Assembly: GCA_035762425.1 (NCBI GenBank)
Contig: DASTOW010000038.1
Span: forward strand, 1-18,890
Length of the DNA: 18,890 bases
Origin: AWTP1-13 sp035762425
GTDB taxonomy: Bacteria > Pseudomonadota > Alphaproteobacteria > Rhizobiales > Hyphomicrobiaceae
Reading direction: 5' to 3'
Within the stretch, counting starts at the first letter, position 1. Every line of letters begins with the position of its first letter. Positions 14,200-18,890 of the stretch are shown piece after piece. The notes under the pieces were generated by a model. It did no database searches, was not told the origin of the DNA, and worked only from the letters and a program-made list of their open reading frames with translations. The position numbers were made by a program, and so were the translations under genes.

Positions 14200-15396
14200 T
14201 CACTCCGCCGCCTTGCTGTCCGGCGTCTTGACCTGTGACATGGTCAGCGCCACCCGGTTGGGTGCGACCTTGATGCCCGGCCGCGCCCGCTGCAGCCCCT
14301 TGGTGACCACCCATTCGTCGGGCTGCAGGCCCTCGCGCACCACTCGCATGCCTTCATACAGCGGCCCGAGCTTGACAGCCTTGCGCGCTACCGCTCCCTC
14401 GGCATCGACAGTATAGACGAACTTGTTGGTTTGGTCGGACCCTATCGCCTCGTCGGGTAGCAGCACGGCGGCATAGGGAGCCGAGCCCGTCACCCGCACG
14501 CGCGCAAACAGCCCGGGCGAGAACAGCCCCGACTTGTTGGTGACGACGGCGCGCGCTCTGAGCGTGCCTGTGCCCTGGTCGAGGCGATTGTCCAGAAAAT
14601 CAAGCTTGCCCTTGTGCGGATAGCCGCGCTCGTCGGGCAGTGCGATCTCCACCGTCGCGCCAACGTCGGCCGCGCCCGCACCTTCGCCGCGCTCGGCCAA
14701 GCGCTTGTACTTGATGTAATTGTTCTCGCTTACGTCGAAGTAGATGTGAATGGGGTCCTGGCTGACGATGGTCGTCAGCAGTGTGGTGTTGGCGGTGCCG
14801 CCGGCGCTGATCCAGTTGCCCACGCTTGCCATGTTGCGGCTGATGCGACCCGACAGCGGCGCAGTGATGCGGGTGAACGACAGGTCGAGTTCGGCCGTCT
14901 TCACCTTGGCTTCCGCCACCTTCACCTGGGCCTGCGCCTCGCGCACCAGATTCTCGCGATCGTCGAAGGACTTCTCGGAGATGATGCGTCGCTCCAGCAG
15001 CGGCTGGCCGCGCGTCACGTCGAGGCTGGCGTTCTTGACGCGGGTATTGGCCTGCTCGAGCTCGGCCTGAGCCTGGTCTAGCGTGCGCTCGAACGGCCGC
15101 GGATCGATGACGAACAGCAAGTCACCTTGCTTGACCGTCTGGCCGTCCTTGAAGTGCACCTCGTTGAGGTAGCCCGACACCCGCGCGCGGATCTCGACCG
15201 TCTCGATGGAGTCGAAGCGCCCAGTGTACTCGTCCCATTCCACGATCTCACGCCGCAACGGCGTGCTGACTGTCACCGACGGCAGCGCAGCTGCCGCCTT
15301 CTGCTGCTGTTGGGGCGTTGCGCCGGGCGAGTCGCAACCGGCAGCCAGGGCGGATGCGCTGAGCACCACCACCATCGACAACCAGCGATTACCCAT
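14200..15396 (-). CDS. AcrA/MexA-type membrane fusion lipoprotein of the RND pump
   Basis: This 398-residue periplasmic adaptor links the RND pump to an outer-membrane channel. From ATG 15396 it has a lipoprotein signal (MGNRWLSMVVVLSASALAAGC) with lipidation at Cys21. Asp at +2 suggests inner-membrane retention, as in AcrA. It then shows an N-terminal lipoyl half (VSGYLNEVHFKDGQTVKQGD), a coiled-coil hairpin (about 100-170, Ala/Glu/Gln-rich), a second lipoyl half (FTRITAPLSGRISRNMASVG) and C-terminal beta-barrel and membrane-proximal domains (LFSPGLFARVRV; VVTKGLQRARPG). The frame continues 30 codons upstream, but that extension would bury the lipobox, so the internal ATG was chosen; its ribosome-binding site is weak. 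It is first in the operon with the pump gene. Confidence 0.95.
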   Translation of the reverse strand: MGNRWLSMVVVLSASALAAGCDSPGATPQQQQKAAAALPSVTVSTPLRREIVEWDEYTGRFDSIETVEIRARVSGYLNEVHFKDGQTVKQGDLLFVIDPRPFERTLDQAQAELEQANTRVKNASLDVTRGQPLLERRIISEKSFDDRENLVREAQAQVKVAEAKVKTAELDLSFTRITAPLSGRISRNMASVGNWISAGGTANTTLLTTIVSQDPIHIYFDVSENNYIKYKRLAERGEGAGAADVGATVEIALPDERGYPHKGKLDFLDNRLDQGTGTLRARAVVTNKSGLFSPGLFARVRVTGSAPYAAVLLPDEAIGSDQTNKFVYTVDAEGAVARKAVKLGPLYEGMRVVREGLQPDEWVVTKGLQRARPGIKVAPNRVALTMSQVKTPDSKAAE

Positions 15397-15547
15397 GCCT
15401 TGCACTCGCAATTTCTCAACCGGGCGTAGCAAAGGCCGGCGATCGGACAGCCCGCCCGGTCGCTCAGCCCTGCGTGGTAAGGCCAATTCTGGCCCGCAAC
15501 CGGCCGCGAGTGCAATAGCTTATACGCGATCGTGACGCTCTACCGCG

Positions 15548-16255
15548 TCAGAAGCCCCATACCGACCCACTGTAAGAGTACGAGCGGGCAGCCCGCTGGC
15601 GGGTACTGGCCTGCTGGTAGGAGCGATTCTTGCGCTTGGCGACCACGGCCGGCTCGCTGGGTGAGCTGTGCACAATTACCTTGGTCGCATACAGCCCGTG
15701 CCGGTGCACCATACCATACAGCTTTGCCGCATTACCTGGATGCAGCCGGATGCAGCCGTGCGACGCGCGCTGGCCGAGCTGGCCAGTTGCGCTGGTGGCG
15801 TGGAAAGCCGTGCCGCGGTTGAAGAACACCGAATACGGCATCGGGGCCATGTCCCACTGCCGCGAGTACCACATGCGCGCCGTCCATTGCGGCTGGAAGG
15901 TACCAGCCTGCGTGGCGTAGCCCGGTCTGCCCGACGAGATCGGCCAGACATACTTCACGGTCTCGCCTTCCATCACCGTCAGACGCTGTGTCTTTAGGTC
16001 TACATCCAGGGTCAGTGTAATCGGCGGCGGCAATGGCGCGGTGGCGATGTCCTGGGCGATCGCGACCGCCGCCAACAGCGTGGGGGACCCCCCTGTCGTC
16101 GCAACCTCGCCTTCGCCCTGCGGCTTGGTCGCTGCCGCCCCGACGGCCGTGCTCGTCAGCTGCGTGACGGCGGCATCCCTTGCCTCCTCGGCGCGGGCGC
16201 CAGTGTGCACCGCCACGACCAGCATCGCCGCTACTGCGAGCATCATCCGTTTCAT
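15548..16255 (-). CDS. L,D-transpeptidase (YkuD/ErfK-type), secreted
   Basis: This 235-residue enzyme has a signal peptide (MKRMMLAVAAMLVVAVHTGA, cleavage after ARA at about residue 22), an Ala/Thr-rich linker (25-75) and one YkuD catalytic domain (about 80-198). The active site is complete: His152 in FHAT, then Ser165-His166-Gly167-Cys168-Ile-Arg170, the canonical SHGC-R motif. It probably crosslinks peptidoglycan or attaches proteins to it. The tail after residue 200 is Ser/Arg/Tyr-rich and probably disordered. ATG 16255 has GAGG nine bases upstream; the frame extends 21 residues further but the signal peptide starts at this Met. It ends 151 bp before the AcrA-like gene, so it is likely a separate unit. 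It differs from the longer transpeptidase at 8411 in lacking a peptidoglycan-binding domain. Confidence 0.93.
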   Translation of the reverse strand: MKRMMLAVAAMLVVAVHTGARAEEARDAAVTQLTSTAVGAAATKPQGEGEVATTGGSPTLLAAVAIAQDIATAPLPPPITLTLDVDLKTQRLTVMEGETVKYVWPISSGRPGYATQAGTFQPQWTARMWYSRQWDMAPMPYSVFFNRGTAFHATSATGQLGQRASHGCIRLHPGNAAKLYGMVHRHGLYATKVIVHSSPSEPAVVAKRKNRSYQQASTRQRAARSYSYSGSVWGF

Positions 16256-16609
16256 GCCAACGACCCTCACTGGACCCGAGCTCGACCCAACATTGCTTGG
16301 GACTATGCGGGAGGACACCTGCCGATTGTTTAATCCGGATGGTGCAAAGTGTTGCGATTACTGCGCGCTCTGGTGTGATGATCGAAAAATTCGCTGGAGT
16401 TCTCGGCCCTGTTCGGAGCTGATTTCTCGATCTCGGTCATGCGCGCAAGTCCATGATGCTTAGTGCCTCAGCGATTGCCGTAGTTCGCTTAGGAAGCCAG
16501 CGGCAGGGAAAGCCGAACTTCGCAATCGCGGACACTAAGTTGCAACGGCAGAGCAAGCCGTGCGGTTTCATGCGCCGGTCGAAAATCGCCAGTTCTGGAG
16601 GGAAATGGG
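16256..16609. other. 354-bp intergenic region, no gene recognised
   Basis: This region separates the TPR gene's stop from the L,D-transpeptidase start, both minus strand. A small dyad CCCAA-CATTGC-TTGGG (16286-16301) lies about 31 bases upstream of the transpeptidase ATG and would fall in its leader. Short minus-strand frames here have no family resemblance and no ribosome-binding site. No clear terminator or promoter was found. Confidence 0.5.
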
Positions 16610-18310
16610 CTAGAACTTGAACAGCAGGTCGAACAGCGTCTTCGGCTTGCGCCGCTCCGAGCCCCAGCCCTTGCCCCATTGATCGTTGGCAAGCTTCTTG
16701 GGCGGCTCCTTCGGCTTCTGGCGCAACTCGAGCTCATCGGTGATGCCGTCCGCGCCCGTGACGACGAGCTTGCCTTCCTCCCACTGCCACTGCGCCTGGC
16801 TGCCACCCTGGCGCTGCACCACCACCGCCACTACGCTGTTACTCTGCAGATCGATAATGGCGGTGTTCTCCACCTGCTCCACACCCTTGGCCCCCTCCAC
16901 CGCGCCCACATCGAAGCGCAGCACCCCGATACCGGCGAAGGGCGCCTGCTTGACCTCCCAGTCCAGGATGCGCGGCTGGCCCTTGCCCACCATTTCCAGC
17001 GTGACCCTGATGCGCGGGAACTCATCGTTGGTGGCGATGAAATCGCGGCCATAGCGGCGTACGCGCCAGCGATCGTAGCCGGCGTTGGCCACCTCCGGCT
17101 CATCGGCAGCCAGGCTGACGCCCATGCGCTCCAGCGCCCGGGTCGCTTCCTTCATCTGCGGATTGAGCACCAGCGCGCGCTTGAGGTCGGCAATCGCCAG
17201 TTCGGTGCGTCCCAGGGACTCGTAGATCTCGCCGCGCGCCCAATGCGCTTCCGCGCTGTTGGCCTCCAGTTTGAAGGCCCGCTCCACGTCCCTAAGAGCC
17301 AGTTCCGGCTGCTGCTGCTGCCGGTAGGTCCAGGCCCGGTAAGCATAGACCTTGGGCGAGCGCGGATCGAGCTCGATGGCGCGCGCGAAATCGTTCAGCG
17401 CCTCGTCGAACGCGTCGGCCCGCGCGAACGCCAAGCCGCGCGCCGCCAGCGCCGTCGCCGAGTTGGTCGACAGCTCCACCGCCGTACTAAAGTCCTTGAG
17501 CGCCGACGGCGCATTGCCGGACTCCAGATACGCTTGCCCGCGCAGCGCAAACAGGTCGGCGTTGCGCGGCTCGAAGGCAATGGCGCGACTGAAATCCTCG
17601 ATCGCCTCGTCGTACCGCTCGATCGCCAGCTTGGCCTCCGCGCGGCTGCGATAACCGGCACCGAAGCGCGCATCGAGGCTCACCGCGCGCGTGAAATCGC
17701 GAATCGCGCCATGCGGACGGTTGGCCGCGAGCTGCGCGCGTCCGCGCCCACTCAATGCCGCCGGGCTCGATGGGGTGAGCTGGATCGCCTTGGTGTAGCC
17801 GGCAATCGCCTGGTCGATCTGGCCGAGCTTCATGTAGGCGCCGGCCCGGTTGCTGTAGGCTGCCGCATAACCAGGCGCCAGCAGCAGGGCCCGGTCGAAG
17901 TCCTTGATCGCCTCGCGCACTGCGCCGAGGCCAAGCAGCACGTTGCCGCGATTGTTGTAGACCGCGGGATATTCGGGATAGAGCTGGATCGCCCGGTTGA
18001 AGTCGTCGATCGCTTCCTTGTAGTTCAGCCGCCGCGAGTAGGCGACGCCCCGGTCGTTCAGGACGGTGGCCCGCCGGTCGTTGGGCAGGCTCTTGTCGTC
18101 GAGCACCTCGGTATAGAGCGTGATGGCTTGGTCGACGCTGCCGCGCTGCACAGCCAAGCTGGCGTCGCGCAGCTTCAGGGGAAGTTGCCCGCCCGACTGG
18201 CTTGCCGACGAGCCGAAGGTCGAATCTGTCTGCGCAGCAGCTCCCACCGCTCCCAGCGGGAGCAGCAGAAGCGCTGCCAACAGCCGTCGCCGCATAGCAA
18301 ATCTCGTCAT
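16610..18310 (-). CDS. secreted tetratricopeptide-repeat protein with a C-terminal beta-rich domain
   Basis: This 566-residue exported protein is probably a periplasmic scaffold. It starts with a signal peptide (MRRRLLAALLLLPLGAVGAAAQ, cleavage near residue 26). About ten TPR units follow: one divergent (47-80), then nine consecutive units of exactly 34 residues (81-386), with the usual pattern such as YNNRGNVLLGLG, AIKDFDRAL, L-P. After residue 400 comes a non-TPR region (DRWRVRRYGRDFIATNDEFP to ELELRQ, about 410-535). It has alternating hydrophobic and polar residues, suggesting a beta-sheet domain I do not recognise. The protein ends in a Lys/Trp-rich tail. An alternative ATG at 18295 gives the same signal peptide without MTRFA. 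It stands alone, with a possible promoter at 18343-18369. Confidence 0.9.
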   Translation of the reverse strand: MTRFAMRRRLLAALLLLPLGAVGAAAQTDSTFGSSASQSGGQLPLKLRDASLAVQRGSVDQAITLYTEVLDDKSLPNDRRATVLNDRGVAYSRRLNYKEAIDDFNRAIQLYPEYPAVYNNRGNVLLGLGAVREAIKDFDRALLLAPGYAAAYSNRAGAYMKLGQIDQAIAGYTKAIQLTPSSPAALSGRGRAQLAANRPHGAIRDFTRAVSLDARFGAGYRSRAEAKLAIERYDEAIEDFSRAIAFEPRNADLFALRGQAYLESGNAPSALKDFSTAVELSTNSATALAARGLAFARADAFDEALNDFARAIELDPRSPKVYAYRAWTYRQQQQPELALRDVERAFKLEANSAEAHWARGEIYESLGRTELAIADLKRALVLNPQMKEATRALERMGVSLAADEPEVANAGYDRWRVRRYGRDFIATNDEFPRIRVTLEMVGKGQPRILDWEVKQAPFAGIGVLRFDVGAVEGAKGVEQVENTAIIDLQSNSVVAVVVQRQGGSQAQWQWEEGKLVVTGADGITDELELRQKPKEPPKKLANDQWGKGWGSERRKPKTLFDLLFKF

Positions 18311-18342
18311 TCGGGTTGCACCGGCAGCCTCAGCAACAGGTG

Positions 18343-18374
18343 CTTATACCCCAATTCGGTTAACACCAACTGGG
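18343..18374 (-). promoter_or_regulatory. candidate promoter and overlapping dyad for the TPR gene
   Basis: On the minus strand, TTGGTG (18369-18364) and TATAAG (18348-18343) are 15 bp apart, about 33 bp before the ATG at 18310, which would leave a short leader. The spacing is below the 17-bp optimum. A dyad CCCAATT (18350-18356) and AACTGGG (18368-18374), centred near GTTAAC, overlaps the pair and could be an operator. No consensus was matched computationally. Confidence 0.3.
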
Positions 18375-18583
18375 CTATCCGCTGCTGGCGGTCGGTTTGA
18401 GCGCATACGAGCCATCTTGAACACGCGGGTGGCCTCGCAGCACGGATACCAAGCCAAACAGTACTGCCAGAAGTCGCCGAGGGGAACGGAGCAATCTGGG
18501 AGACAGCCTGGCTCTAGTTTCTTGTAGATGAGCCAAGCCCCGCCTGCCCTAGGGCCGCCCTCGTCTGCCCCATTGCGCCCACT

Positions 18584-18890
18584 TCACACCCGACCCACCA
18601 GCTCCACCATGGCGTCGCCCAGCTCGCGGCAAGTGGCCTTGCCGCCCATGTCGCGGGTGCGCACGTCGGTCTCGGCAAACAGCACCTCGATCGCCCGTAC
18701 GATCATCGCCGCTGCCTCGGCGTGCCCCAGGTGCTCCAACATCATGGCACCCGACCAAATCTGACCGATCGGATTGGCGATGCCCTTGCCCGCGATGTCC
18801 GGCGCGGACCCGTGCACGGGCTCGAACAACGACGGGAAGTCGCGTTCCGGGTTGAGGTTCGCCGAGGGTGCGATGCCGATGGTGCCGCAC
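18584..18890 (-). CDS. isocitrate/isopropylmalate dehydrogenase family (tartrate/D-malate dehydrogenase-like), C-terminal part
   Basis: The last 101 residues of a metal- and NAD-dependent beta-decarboxylating dehydrogenase run in from the right edge. The visible sequence begins GTIGIAPSANLNPERDFPSL and continues FEPVHGSAPDIAGKGIANP, the NAD-binding signature of the family; IGQIWSGAMMLEHLG follows. The NPIGQIWSGAMMLEHLG pattern fits TtuC/DmlA-type tartrate or D-malate dehydrogenases better than LeuB, which usually has NP.A.I.S.AMML, but with only the C-terminus visible the substrate is uncertain. The catalytic N-terminal portion is outside the window. The 273 bp to the TPR gene contain no T-run terminator. 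Confidence 0.88.
   Translation of the reverse strand, partial: CGTIGIAPSANLNPERDFPSLFEPVHGSAPDIAGKGIANPIGQIWSGAMMLEHLGHAEAAAMIVRAIEVLFAETDVRTRDMGGKATCRELGDAMVELVGRV

Noticed and set aside
15735..15756. Tandem 10-bp repeat GGATGCAGCC in the short L,D-transpeptidase gene
   Set aside because: It encodes the conserved GCIRLHP active-site region; the repetition follows from codon choice.
16332..16440. A 36-codon minus-strand frame (MTEIEKSAPNRAENSS...) between the TPR and transpeptidase genes
   Set aside because: No family, no good Shine-Dalgarno sequence and no conserved pattern; could be chance.
16679..18400. A 573-codon open frame on the plus strand opposite the TPR gene
   Set aside because: It is the mirror of a regular repeat-coding sequence; no recognisable domain, and the minus-strand protein is unambiguous.

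Overview
The window is GC-rich, densely packed DNA with mostly co-directional genes, typical of an alphaproteobacterial chromosome. An AcrAB-type pump, two periplasmic L,D-transpeptidases, a tetratricopeptide protein, crotonase-fold acyl-CoA enzymes and an AtzE-like amidase would all suit a soil or plant-associated member of the Hyphomicrobiales or a relative. This placement is an inference from gene content; there is no rRNA or other taxonomic marker.

Region 1 (1-4334) is a compact CoA-thioester cluster on the minus strand. In transcription order it holds an NTF2/SnoaL-like small protein, an enoyl-CoA hydratase/isomerase, an acyl-CoA synthetase with a C-terminal carrier-like domain, and the beginning of a gamma-carbonic-anhydrase-like protein that appears broken at the left edge. 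A divergent LysR-type regulator sits upstream and is the obvious candidate controller. The gene set (ligase, crotonase, gamma-CA-like protein) recalls the caiC/caiD/caiE module, but the substrate cannot be read from sequence. The carrier domain has proline where the phosphopantetheine serine should be.

Region 2 (4335-7582) holds small proteins of unknown function (a 91-aa soluble protein, and two membrane proteins of 93 and 111 aa). It also holds a translationally coupled pair: a 68-aa AtzG/GatC-like subunit and a 467-aa amidase-signature enzyme with an intact Lys-Ser-Ser triad.

Region 3 (7583-10070) is a scar region. A frameshifted, internally deleted glycosyltransferase family 17 pseudogene lies at 7625-8240. 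Next comes an intact YcbB-type L,D-transpeptidase on the minus strand. Its upstream region carries two 19-bp direct repeats and an aborted ten-codon reading frame that look like the decayed left end of an IS21-family element.

Region 4 (10071-18310) has a second crotonase-fold enzyme resembling methylglutaconyl-CoA hydratase on the plus strand, converging on a long run of minus-strand envelope genes: TPR protein, short L,D-transpeptidase, AcrA-like lipoprotein and AcrB-like pump. The pump pair is an operon without an outer-membrane channel or local repressor. The right edge (18584-18890) is the C-terminal third of a tartrate/D-malate/isopropylmalate dehydrogenase family protein.

No tRNA, rRNA, CRISPR array or complete mobile element was seen. 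The strongest unusual signals are the GT17 pseudogene, the serine-less carrier domain, the truncated gamma-CA gene and the possible IS21 remnant.
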